Positions 9,308-19,036 of a stretch of DNA of 64,000 bases are shown here, in pieces. Made by a program: the position numbers and the translations under genes. The notes beneath the pieces are model-generated. The model was not told where the DNA came from. It saw only the letters and a program-made list of their open reading frames with translations, and did not search any database. The stretch is from Stagonosporopsis chrysanthemi (lineage: Eukaryota > Ascomycota > Dothideomycetes > Pleosporales > Didymellaceae). Location: the NCBI GenBank assembly GCA_022560025.1, contig JAFISE010000051.1:62001-126000 (forward strand). The letters are read 5' to 3'. How positions within the stretch are numbered: position 1 is the first letter of the stretch; every line of letters begins with the position of its first letter.

Positions 9308-10628
9308 ATGCAGCATCTCCGCAAATTTTTGCGGGGCAGGTGTCACCTAGCGCTGATGCCTAACTCTATATGCTGCTGTATCTATTTCCTCCTTCGTACT
9401 CCCTGCACTTTGCATTTCGAAGCACCGGCAAGATCACGAAACCAACGGAGCGGCAGCGGCACCGATATTTCTTTGACAGCCTTGCCGCTCGAGATACTGC
9501 AGCAGATAGCAGCCATCATCAAAATAGAGCATCGTCCCGGCCTCTGCACCTTCAGCTTGACCAGCAATCTTTGCCATGGAGCCGTAGTGTCACTTATTTT
9601 GCCAAATACAGATAATTACGCGAAAGGATGTCTCCAGACTTCTTGAAGCACTCTCGCGCACGCAATCTGCCCGACACGTTCAACGCATCAGCATCAAAGG
9701 GGACATACGACCACAGACAAGGACTCCTTACAGAATGAAGGCCCCAAGCCACCAGATGCTAGGAATGAGATATCGTGCAACAGCATGAGCAGCAACCTGA
9801 CACCATTCGTCGTTTACGACGAACCCGTCGTTGAAAGAAGTTTTCTAATGAGGATATGGCATGGGCTCCCATAGTAAATCTGCTCCAAGCCGTTTCTTGT
9901 CTGAGGTATTTATTCTACAACTGTCAAAGCCAGTTTCCACCCAGCCTCCTTAAGATGCTCCATTAGCAGCATCCTAGATGTCGACTACATCATCTCACTT
10001 TTTGATTCGGTACGTTGTTGTGGGTAAAACTTATCCTTACGAGATGGAGCTTGCCACTTCTTCATCTCTGTACTGATTGGATGTCATCTGCGCCTAGGGG
10101 ATTCAGACGGCGACAATGACTTCAATCTGGAGGCTGCAATGAATCTCGCCTCGAGACTCTCTACAAATCAAACTATGTCAAAGTTACAATATCATTCTTC
10201 CAGACACTGAGGCCTTTGGGGAACTATCTTTTTGTGGTCCAGTCAACGCTCAAATCCTGCAGACCATTCTCTGCGGGTATGGGGACCGGCTCAGAAAGCC
10301 CATCGTTCACCCCGACGAGGTCTGGTTCTCAGACGTCAACGGTCGCTGCGCAAGAAATTCTCCTATGGAACTAAACCAAAAACACTTGTCTCAAATCGCG
10401 GTCCGTTGTTCGCTGTTGGAAGAACTTTCTGTCCCAGTCAAGCGCAATAAGTCCCGTGCATCAGAGGTTGAGCTATACATACGTTTTGCAAAGATGGAGA
10501 GACTGCAATATCTCTTCCTTATCCTAGAATGTTCCAACTGGATGGTACCAGGAAGTGACCAGGAGAACAACGGTGAAGTGAAGAAGACTTTGATCAATCA
10601 CACAGTGGACGAGGCACACTCAGTATAG
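9308..10628 (+). pseudogene. F-box/LRR-type gene relic in several frames
   Basis: Fragments on the plus strand read in order like one F-box protein. At 9470-9590 there is an F-box (LPLEILQQIAAIIKIE...CTFSLTSNL). In the next frame comes VSRLLEALSRTQSARHVQR (about 9625-9690). The 3' part is NIILPDTEAFGELSF, then a run open from about 10185 to the stop at 10628 with LRR-like ELNQKHLSQIAVRCSLLEEL and MERLQYLFLILE. The frames do not join without several shifts and stops, and canonical introns do not bridge them all. It is therefore called a decayed gene. The 3' 440 bases remain open, so a truncated product is possible but not supported. Confidence 0.5.
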
Positions 10629-12099
10629 TCCATGAGAGGCCACTTGACTGGGATAAGCGGGATTAGTTGGTTGGTGTAAAGTCAATGGTATGATGTCGCT
10701 ATCACCTGTACATATCTATAACAGTACATCAAACGTCTTCCCCGCTGCTTTAGACTACCATGTACATCCGTCCAAACCACTTCATGATCAGGTAGGAAGG
10801 GAGGTTATCTTGTGCGTAAAAGGATGAGGCTACCGCTGTCACTCTGCCGAGTCGTCTGACTTTTAAGAGTGCTTCGCTACCTAACCTTTCTAAGTCGCTC
10901 CTTTCTATCCGTCCCAAGAATCTAGTGGCTTGTCCGCTTCGGTAAGCACCAATACACCCATTGTGGGGAGTACATTGTGCTTGCATGAGTTCGCCAAACT
11001 TCTTCCTAAGGACCATGTGGCTCACTGGTATTCCTTCATTCGATGAACGGTCGCTATACGGAAATATCCTACGACGCACAAGCACCAATGCACGCAAATA
11101 CTTCTACCGTGATATAGATAATTTCTGCAGCTGGATCGATCTGATGTCAGGCACCGTATGCATATTACCTTGAACCAGATGCTCCAGCCAGTGAAGAAGC
11201 CAATCACATCGGAGGACACTCAGGACACAGCTTTAGCCTGTGAACTCACTGGTATTGTATCTGATGAAAAGCAGTTCGACAGCAAAGTTCAGAGCGGTCT
11301 TGGCAGGTACCGTCTTTATTGCAGAGCGGCGGTAGCGTGCGCTAGCCGAGGCAAACTCTAGACCTCATGTAGCTGGTGACGGAGGTCTGCAGACAATTGC
11401 TGACTGGATTCCCACGTCCTCCATGCAGCTTTTATCGATTACTCTCCATACTTGGATCACCCCGGCGCAACTTATACGACCAATACACCACAACGGGACT
11501 GGGTCGCAGGACAGTCAGTACGCCTAATTGTGCTAAGCGAAAATCGATGCATATACGAGGAGCTCACCCGTAGGACCTTAAACGCAAGCGCCACAAAGCG
11601 GAAGTCTATTCTTCACCCCGTATGTGGCAAGTGCAGATCGTCTTGACATACCAAGCATGCAACACTCGATACGTGTGCCGATTGCCTCACCCATTCTCCC
11701 GACGGATGGAGCTTGGTACCGAGATCATACAAGCACCGGCAACGAAGCTGGTAGTGACCTGAGCGCAACTTCGGACGGCTAGGTGAAGCCAGGACTCAGT
11801 CACGATGTTGGGATTCAAAGCAGAACACCACAATGACGCGTCGAAGCAGTGACCTGGCGCTTCTGTGGGATCCAGTCATGACCAGCGCAGCCGTTCAGCT
11901 GCAGCATGAAATCTAGATACTTCCGCTTATATGCAGATGCGCCATTAAGGAGAGCTCTGACAGGACGGTCGATCCACAGCGTCTCGGCAAGTGATTGCTT
12001 GGACGCGTGAGTGATGTACCGTATAGATATACTACGTACATCTTGCGCAGTCAGTGTCTATTGCACTCTCGGTTATTTCATACCGTCCTATACTTCACG
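10629..12099. other. gene-poor stretch upstream of the copper radical oxidase
   Basis: About 1.5 kb with no gene I can support. A minus frame at 10750-11097 (115 codons) has no domain and mixed codon use; I treat it as chance. The last few hundred bases should contain the oxidase promoter. Confidence 0.4.
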
Positions 12100-14397
12100 A
12101 TGTTGCTCAGTTCATTCACTACCATTTCGTTTCTTCTCATCTCTTCATGCTACGCGCAGATATCCAAATGTCCTACCACGGAGTCGCAGGTCCTGACTTC
12201 TGACGGATCTATCTACGCTGTGTGTCCGCAGACCGATTATGAAGGCGATACAATCAAGTTTGTTGGTGACATTGCATCTGTGTCTGACTGCGCCAAAGCT
12301 TGCAACCAGGAATCTCAGTGCAAGCAGGCAGTGTATCAACAAGGAGGATGCCATTTGAAGAGATCTGATGGTTTGCGATGGGCTGCAAACACGGCCTACA
12401 GTACGATCAGATTCGTGTCCAAGCTCGAATCTGGCGCTACTGTTACAAGTTGCATCAATGGCTTCAAAAATGTCACCGCAAGCACTGGCGCGATTTACGC
12501 GACGTGCACATTCTCGGACTACAATGCTCCAGGTGACGACGTTCAACCGGATGCGGCAACCATGGAGGATTGCGTTGAACGCTGCGCGCAAAAGCCTGAC
12601 TGCGCCAACGCAAGCTACGACACGCAGTATAAGGTCTGCCATTTGAAGGGAATATTGACGGCGCCTGTATGGGTGTTCAATAGCCAGTTCACGTCTCTGC
12701 AGCGTGTCAATGCTGTTATAGCGCCTCCACCGCCATCATCTCAGTCTTCTGTACGACCAACTACGCTATCGTCTACTCGCACGTCATCTTCATCGCCTAC
12801 TTCAACTGCTCCAGTCGCAAGGCTGGGTAGCTGGGGAAATATTATCCAGTTCCCAATTATCCCCGTTGCTGCCTACGTCGTCCCGGCTGAGCCTTCAGCC
12901 AGTAGAATATTGGTGTTCTCGTCATGGGGCGAGCGAGCTTTCTCTGGACCTACTGTGAGTTGTTTTGTGCATAACCTCAAGGTTCCGTCGCTGATATACA
13001 TCACAGGGTATCACCCAATTTGCCGATTATAACTTCAACATAGGTGCTGTCTCCAAGCGCACTATCACAAACACACGCCACGATATGTTTTGCCCGGGAA
13101 TCAGCTCGCTCGCAGATGGCCGCATCGTCATCAACGGCGGCTCAGATGCCGAAGCCGTGAGCATTTACAACCCAGCCACTAACCAATTCACACGTGCGGC
13201 TAATATGCAAATCGCTCGCGGATACCAGACGTCAGCCACACTGTCCAACGGCGATGTTTTCACCATTGGAGGCTCATTTACCGGCGGCATCTTTGCTAAG
13301 CCTGGTGAAACTTACAACGCAGCCAGCAACAAGTGGACTCTGCTACCTGACGCTGATCCAGGGCCACTTTTGACTACAGATCGCGAAGGCGCCTGGCGTA
13401 CTGACAACCATGCGTGGTTGTTTGGTTGGCGTAACGGGTCTGTTTTCCAGGCTGGGCCCAGCAAGGCAATGCACTGGTACTCTACTGGAGGTCGAGGCTC
13501 GGTCGTTCCTGCTGGGACAAGGACGACAGAGATGGACCAGATGTGTGGAGTCAATGTCATGTACGATGTCGGCAAGATTCTCAGTGCGGGCGGAAGTCAG
13601 GATTACACCGACAGTCAGGCGACCAAGTTGACACACCTCATCTCCATCACTGACCCAGGCAAGCCAGCCACCGTCGAGCGCGGACCGGACATGGCGTTTG
13701 CCCGTAGTTTTGCTAACGGCGTGGTTTTGCCGGATGGCAAGGTGATTGTCACAGGAGGACAAGCTCAATCCTTAGTCTTTACTGACGTGGGCTCGGTCCT
13801 TGCTGCGGAAATGTTTGATCCGACGACTAAGACTTGGAATCAGCTTGCTTCTGCCGCTGTCCCACGCAATTATCATTCCGTTAGTATTTTACTGCCGGAC
13901 GGCACCGTGTTCGTCGGTGGAGGCGGCATGTGTCCAGCCGCTCAGGGCGACAATCTGGACTGGTGGTAAGTACAAGGGTCATCACTCCAAAATTTTGCCC
14001 ATTAACTCGTCCCAGTGATCGTTCGAAAGACCATTTTGACGGCGAAATCTTCTCACCCCCTTATCTTTTCACTTCGAGCGGTGCCCTCGGTACCCGTCCC
14101 ACCATTTCACAACTGTCTGCTACGCGCGCCATCGTTGGCGCGACCATCAACATCACGCTCGGCAATAACCTGGCTACTGCGACCTTCTCGATGGTGCGCA
14201 TGGGCAGTGCTACCCATAGTATCAACTCAGACCAGCGCCGCGTCCCACTGACAAACGTCCAGACTGGTACTGGAGGAAGCTACACGATTCAACTGCCCAA
14301 CGATTCGGGCATACTCCTACCTGGCCCGTGGTACCTTTTCGCTTTGAGTAAGGAGGGTGTGCCGAGTGTGGCACGCACCATATATATCCAGGCTTGA
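12100..14397 (+). CDS. PAN-domain copper radical oxidase (galactose/alcohol oxidase, AA5)
   Basis: Three exons, 12100-12954, 13007-13965 and 14016-14397, giving 731 aa. A signal peptide (1-19) is followed by two PAN/apple-like Cys modules (about 24-107 and 118-203), a Ser/Thr/Pro linker (206-240) and a galactose-oxidase Kelch barrel with C-terminal Ig-like domain. The enzyme should oxidise primary alcohols to aldehydes with O2, making H2O2, outside the cell. All copper-site residues are visible: Cys314 (MFCPG) and Tyr358 (ARGYQTS) for the thioether cofactor, axial Tyr574, His575 and His672 (SATHSIN). Phe376 in GGSFTGG replaces the stacking Trp290 of Fusarium galactose oxidase, as in non-galactose alcohol oxidases of this family. 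The ATG at 12100 was chosen for the signal peptide; an in-frame upstream start (11995) would bury it. Confidence 0.9.
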
Positions 14398-14727
14398 TTC
14401 CTCTGCTTATAGATTTGAGGGTGAGAGATGTGCCGCTGGGGCTAGGGGATAGAGGTATGGACCTTCTACTTTAGGCAATCACTACTTTATCGCTTTGTTT
14501 CGGGGCGGAATTCTGTGCAAATTTCTTGCGAAAAGATTTCAAATCACTCCAGACTATGAAGTGTCACAAAAAGTCTGGCTGTTAAAGGACTCTCTGCATA
14601 AGATGTATAGGGTGAAGGTGCTAGACTGCCCACAGTAGGTAAGGTAACACCCATAGTAGGTAATGGCAGGCAAGCTCTTTATCTAGGCAGACTCTATAAT
14701 AATACATGTGACATGTGAAATAATGCT
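14398..14727. other. 3' flank of the oxidase gene
   Basis: No gene. A short direct repeat (GTAGGTAAGGTAACACCCATAG... with GTAGGTAA again) occurs near 14636-14664 just before the solo LTR. Confidence 0.4.
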
Positions 14728-14923
14728 ATAACTGTCACGATTTGGAGTCTCTCTTGCCTCATGGGCAACCCGCGCCTCACCTTTGGTGAGATGCAGCTCC
14801 CCATCCTGCACTAGCGCTGTTTACAGCTACCCATGTATACATACTGTTCGTAGCTTCGCACAATACAACCTCAGTTCAATCCTCAAATCTTCCCGCACTG
14901 CTTGCACTCACTGCGACAATAAC
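14728..14923. mobile_element. solo LTR of a retrotransposon with 5-bp target duplication
   Basis: A 186-bp unit at 14733-14918 begins TGTCACG and ends GCGACA, so the ends are TG...CA with a 4-bp perfect inverted repeat TGTC/GACA. It is flanked on both sides by the same five bases, ATAAC (14728-14732 and 14919-14923). That is the signature of an LTR element insertion followed by LTR-LTR recombination. No internal gag-pol sequence or second LTR is nearby. The length fits a Ty3/gypsy- or Ty1/copia-type fungal LTR, but the superfamily cannot be told from one LTR. The intact target duplication suggests a fairly recent event. Confidence 0.72.
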
Positions 14924-15335
14924 CTTAATGGATAGGTATCTAGTCTGGGTCAGGCACTAGTACCGTAGTAAGAGAGGCAGGGCATAGGACCTACAGCTCT
15001 GTTATCTTGTGCATCTAGGAGTAAGACTGCCCTATTAAAGAGGCTGGCCATGTTGGATTCTACTTAATCTACAGCATGAGTGAACTAATCTCTTAGAGTG
15101 CTTAGGTGCCTTGATGCGTTGTACTACTTTCTCTGTCCTGCAAACCTGGTAGGTCCGCACATTTCTGCAAGCACCGAAATACATAGCCTTTGAGCAGGAT
15201 TTGTAGAACACCAGTGTGTATCTACCGTTGTAACTGTTGCAAAATATCACGAATTTCATGCTCTTGTCAATCTTATTCTCAGTTCCTCGATGATCTTGCA
15301 TCTGCGACAATTAAGGGACAATCAGTCCTTCACTC
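14924..15335. other. spacer between LTR and F-box gene
   Basis: A minus frame at 15035-15310 (91 codons, Cys/Arg/Lys-rich) is open but matches nothing I know; it may be chance or other repeat debris. It also covers the 3' flank of the minus-strand F-box gene. Confidence 0.3.
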
Positions 15336-16628
15336 CTACAGGCCACCTCCGTCTATGGAACGATATATTGCATGCAGCTGCGGGTGCTCCATCACTGGTT
15401 TGTCTTGCGCATACAACGGATCATGCGCCAACTGATGAATGAATTCCTTTTCTGCCACCTTTCGTTTCTGAGATCCATACTTGCCCCACCATTCCAGGAA
15501 AGGGCGCTCTAACTCACTCGCGATCTCCACCAGCCGATCCAACCTCTTGTCGTTCTCAGCAAAGGCCAACTCGATGTGTTCTGGTAGCTTGGCGGTCAGA
15601 TCATGCTTAGTCTCGATCACATGTGAGGTGTATTCCTCAGGCTGCTCAAAAAAGGCATCACAATCTGCGTCAGGACAGTTGAACGGTCTGTGTGCTCCAG
15701 AGAAATGACAGCTCTCCATAGCTGCGATGCGATGCACCCTGATTGCCTTTCTCTGATAGGCGATATCGCAGATCCTGGCGTAGCAATCTTCGTGTTGACC
15801 AACAGGGCCACGCCAGACCTTGTAGGGTGGAATAATATCTGGTCTTGGGTGATCTGTACACAGCTGCCATTCTTGTGATGGGTTTTGGTTCGCAACCCCC
15901 TTGTTATTGACCAGCCGCCACAATTTTCTCTTCATTCTTCGTCGTAAGGATCCATCACCTTGAAGCAGATAGACAAAGACGTTGATGCTGGAAGGGCACA
16001 TCTGACCCACTTTCCTGTAGACATCGGGTGGTATTTGAATATCGTCAGGAGTCTCCGATCTGTCTTTATCGTCGCTGAGTATGATGCTTTTGAGCTTGGG
16101 CAGTCGGTATTTCACTGTCCGCCAAAAGTCTTGAATAAGCTCGTCCATACCACCGAATGCTATGGCCACAGCCTCCTCTTCTGTACCTCCCCACTCTCTT
16201 GAGCTTTCTCGAGTCATCCACGTGCTCTCGTTCATCCAACCAAAGTCGACATTGAGCTGCTCGGCACATGCAAGGAATTCGATGTCGTACTTCGTGTGGG
16301 CGGGAAAGCCGCCTTCTAACAACCAGTGTGCATCCACATGATACCAAACACTCGGATCCGAAAAGAAAAGCTTCTTGGCTTCAGCACGTGATTGATGCGA
16401 CGTGTGCATGAGTTGGAAAATTGTGGCTGGATCGCAAAATTGAAAGACCCTTAGCTGTAGTTCCGTAGGCAATTCTGTGAACTGTGGGAAAAACGTTTCT
16501 GGCGTCGTGGAGTCGACTTGGCGAACATGACATGAGAAAGGAACTGATAGTTCGCCCTGGGACGCGCTGTGAAGGCTGAAGTCGAGAGGCCTTCGCCAAT
16601 TGCCTTCGGCGATCGCACGCCAAAGCAT
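15336..16628 (-). CDS. F-box protein with C-terminal C2H2-like zinc finger
   Basis: Single exon; 430 aa from the chosen ATG at 16628. The F-box lies near residue 48 (TELPTELQLRVFQFCDPATI), so the protein probably docks on Skp1 in an SCF ubiquitin ligase and recruits a substrate. Near the C-terminus a finger-like FNCPDADCDAFF...H-x5-H (spacing C-x4-C-x12-H) suggests a nucleic-acid or protein-binding knuckle. Many Pleosporales F-box proteins have this type of Cys/His tail; their substrates are unknown. The frame also extends upstream to an ATG at 16787. I prefer 16628 because the extra residues look non-conserved and overlap a probable regulatory site, but this is not settled. Confidence 0.75.
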   Translation of the reverse strand: MLWRAIAEGNWRRPLDFSLHSASQGELSVPFSCHVRQVDSTTPETFFPQFTELPTELQLRVFQFCDPATIFQLMHTSHQSRAEAKKLFFSDPSVWYHVDAHWLLEGGFPAHTKYDIEFLACAEQLNVDFGWMNESTWMTRESSREWGGTEEEAVAIAFGGMDELIQDFWRTVKYRLPKLKSIILSDDKDRSETPDDIQIPPDVYRKVGQMCPSSINVFVYLLQGDGSLRRRMKRKLWRLVNNKGVANQNPSQEWQLCTDHPRPDIIPPYKVWRGPVGQHEDCYARICDIAYQRKAIRVHRIAAMESCHFSGAHRPFNCPDADCDAFFEQPEEYTSHVIETKHDLTAKLPEHIELAFAENDKRLDRLVEIASELERPFLEWWGKYGSQKRKVAEKEFIHQLAHDPLYAQDKPVMEHPQLHAIYRSIDGGGL

Positions 16629-16770
16629 TGCCCCGCTTTTCTTGTCAGTCGGGACGTCAGGAACGTGGGTGGGACGAAGGATCCTTATGACGAGGCAGAT
16701 GGCCGTTTGGGCAGTTAGATGGCGGAGATTTGATGGGCCGTCTGAGGATGTACGGTCACCGAGGGCGCGT

Positions 16771-16803
16771 GTGCACGTGCACTGCACGTGCGCGACGTGC
16801 AGC
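16771..16803. promoter_or_regulatory. paired GCACGTGC palindromes upstream of the F-box gene
   Basis: Two exact GCACGTGC octamers (16773-16780 and 16784-16791) start 11 bases apart, about one helical turn, with a third partial copy (GACGTGC, 16794-16800). CACGTG is the core site of bHLH factors. They lie 145-172 bases upstream of the preferred F-box start at 16628. If translation started at 16787 they would partly be coding. Confidence 0.4.
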
Positions 16804-17306
16804 AGTAGTTTGGGATCTTACCGACTCCCCACGGACTCCGGCCAATTATAGTCTCTGTTCTACACTACTGCATTGCGACCTTCACCTTTTGTGCCTGCAC
16901 GATGACCATATTGTGCTAAACGTAATCACAACATGATTTCTTATACACACGCTAAACAATTGAACATGACCTTTCAGGACATTGATTGAGCAAGCAAAAA
17001 TATTGGGAAAATAAAACAACAGCGAGGAATACGCTCCGCACTGAGTTCCTCTGATTCAGATGGAATGCCGATCGGACTGGATAAGAGCTCCCCCTGCAAA
17101 CCTCTAACAGAGGAATTGCACAGCATCTTCACCTGAACCTCTCGAGGCTATTCAGTCTTTGCGGACTCCGGAATCTTTTCTGGTGGCCTTGATATCTTTG
17201 AATTCCGGGTCCACCTCGCGGGGGGCCTTCAGGACAGAAAGTCCTGATGTGGTGGAGGGTATATTTTGAGGTCAGAGAATAGATATGTCGCTGATCGTGA
17301 GCTGAG
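16804..17306. other. intergenic, nothing recognised
   Basis: Divergent spacer between the F-box gene (minus) and the secreted protein gene at 17446 (plus). No ORF or repeat of note. Confidence 0.45.
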
Positions 17307-17314
17307 TATATATT
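17307..17314 (+). promoter_or_regulatory. TATA-like box
   Basis: TATATATT, 132 bases before the start at 17446. The position suits a fungal promoter with a long leader; no other support. Confidence 0.3.
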
Positions 17315-17445
17315 GACCTTGTGTGACCATTGAAAGGACTCATCAAACTCACCACATTCATTATATTCGGCTTTTCAACCGCTCTTTTCGACTTTCTCAA
17401 ACAGCCTTCCATTCGTTACCCAATACCCTCTTTTACCAGGTCATC

Positions 17446-18642
17446 ATGCGAACTGCAGGTCTGTTCGTTGCCCTGGGGGCTACACACAACCTCGTCTTTG
17501 CAGAGGTATTCTGTAACCACGAGGCACTACAAAACCAGCCTAGAATCATCACAACCACTGAAAAGGCTACTTACGCCAATACCATCGACAAAATTTGTAG
17601 TGCTAGCAAGACTGATACAGTCATTGAAGATCGCTCTGGACCAACCATATTCACCATAACCAGTACCGGCGATGCGATTGATGAGTTCAACTGCAAAACC
17701 CAGTTCAACTCCATTATCGATGAATGCATCATTGGCAAACATATGGGCGGCGGTATCGCGGTCACTGGAGGTACGGTACTGGACATCCTGATGGATGCCG
17801 ATGATGGCGCAGCGGCGGATTCTGGGACGTTGGCATCGAAAACGAAAAGGATTACGAAGAAGCCTGCTTCAAAGCAACCAGCTGCAGGCAAAACGCCTCC
17901 TAAGAAGAATCCAGTTGGGGGAAAGCCGGTTGCCTCTCCAGCGAAACCATCTCCCACACCGAAGCCAGCAAAGCCACCCGCAGGAAAGGCCTGTGCTCTT
18001 AAACCAGGTAAAGGCAAGAAGAATGCCAGACAGGTCGTACGAGACCTGGTTTCGAAAATTCTGAGGAGGGCTGGACCTGGTTCTCCAGCAGGCTCTATGG
18101 ACAGCTGCCCCGACGAGCCAATGAGTACCCTTCCAGGCTGGGGCCAGGGGACCTTCTTTGGTTCCAGAAGCGAGATTGGTATTTCAAAGAAAGATCTCGT
18201 GGCCATCGCCAAAGAATCCTACAACCAGATTGTGGCCAAGCACCCTGGCCTGACTATCCTTGTTGCTGCTCTTTACGTTCCCAACAAAGGAGTGTATCTT
18301 GGTACTGTTGTTCACGATGTAGGCGAAGCAAAGATGAAGGCGGAAGCTCCAGTCTCAGCACCGACACTGTGGCAAGTTCTCAGCCTACGCAGAACTCTCA
18401 AGTCAGACAGGAGTCAGACCTTGTTCCATGCCGAGGACGCGGCTATGTGGTACGCTTACAAGAAGGGCGCTGTTGATAAGGGCAGTAAATTTCCTTCGGG
18501 AAGTATCATAACGACTTGGGGCAAAATTCCGGGCGGTGGCCAGGCTACGTACATCGAACCATGCTCAGAGGAGACCAACTCTAACATTGAAGAAAACTGC
18601 AGGACGACCCTGAGGGTCATGGGACCTAAGGCTGTGAGCTAA
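17446..18642 (+). CDS. secreted two-domain protein with deaminase-like C-terminal domain
   Basis: Single exon, 398 aa from ATG 17446, chosen because it opens a signal peptide (MRTAGLFVALGATHNLVFA); the in-frame ATG at 17323 would hide it. Residues 20-115 form a small domain with Cys23, 51, 83 and 94 and a GGGIAVTGG turn. Residues 130-205 are a Lys/Pro/Ala-rich linker ending in a dibasic KILRR, a possible kexin site. Residues 245-398 have two strands (TILVAALYV, GVYLGTVV), then FHAEDAAMWYAY (His328, Glu330), a strand GSIITTWGK and EPC...C (Cys373, Cys385). HxE plus PC...C is the zinc site of the cytidine-deaminase superfamily, though Cys-x11-Cys is wider than the usual PCxxC. Such secreted deaminase-like domains in bacteria are toxins; here activity is only inferred. 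Confidence 0.6.
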   Translation: MRTAGLFVALGATHNLVFAEVFCNHEALQNQPRIITTTEKATYANTIDKICSASKTDTVIEDRSGPTIFTITSTGDAIDEFNCKTQFNSIIDECIIGKHMGGGIAVTGGTVLDILMDADDGAAADSGTLASKTKRITKKPASKQPAAGKTPPKKNPVGGKPVASPAKPSPTPKPAKPPAGKACALKPGKGKKNARQVVRDLVSKILRRAGPGSPAGSMDSCPDEPMSTLPGWGQGTFFGSRSEIGISKKDLVAIAKESYNQIVAKHPGLTILVAALYVPNKGVYLGTVVHDVGEAKMKAEAPVSAPTLWQVLSLRRTLKSDRSQTLFHAEDAAMWYAYKKGAVDKGSKFPSGSIITTWGKIPGGGQATYIEPCSEETNSNIEENCRTTLRVMGPKAVS

Positions 18643-19036
18643 AGGCTTGGCTGTCTGAGTAGAAGAAGTATATAGATCAACGCTGCTGGAAAGGATTTGC
18701 TTACACTCACGCGGCAATTGTACGACTGCTAGTTGATTGTAAAAAGAACATACTCTTCGAACCCACTTCACTCATGCTTTTCTTTAGATTGTGATGAGCC
18801 AATTACTGACGGTTTCTTTTAAACCCACAGTCAATCTGTTTGATATCGTTGGATCAGCATCATGTTGGTTTTTAAGAACCGCAAATCAACGCAATCGATA
18901 TGCGCGACACTTATGATTGCAACTTCGTACCATATACCACTCTAGTATCTACTCCAGAGTCGAAAAGAGTCACCATCAAGGCATCTTATAGACCTCCTCA
19001 CTTATGTTCATCCACAGGCGTTCTTGAGTTTCCACC
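18643..19036. other. convergent intergenic region
   Basis: Lies between the 3' ends of the secreted two-domain gene (plus) and the Pro/Thr-rich secreted protein gene (minus). No gene seen. Confidence 0.5.

Noticed and set aside
10750..11097. Minus-strand ORF of 115 codons as a possible gene
   Set aside because: No family, no signal, mixed codon choice, and overlapping open frames on the other strand of similar quality.
12955..13032. Extension of the oxidase first exon to the stop at 13032
   Set aside because: A canonical GTGAGT...CACAG intron joins the catalytic domain in frame; reading through would truncate the enzyme.
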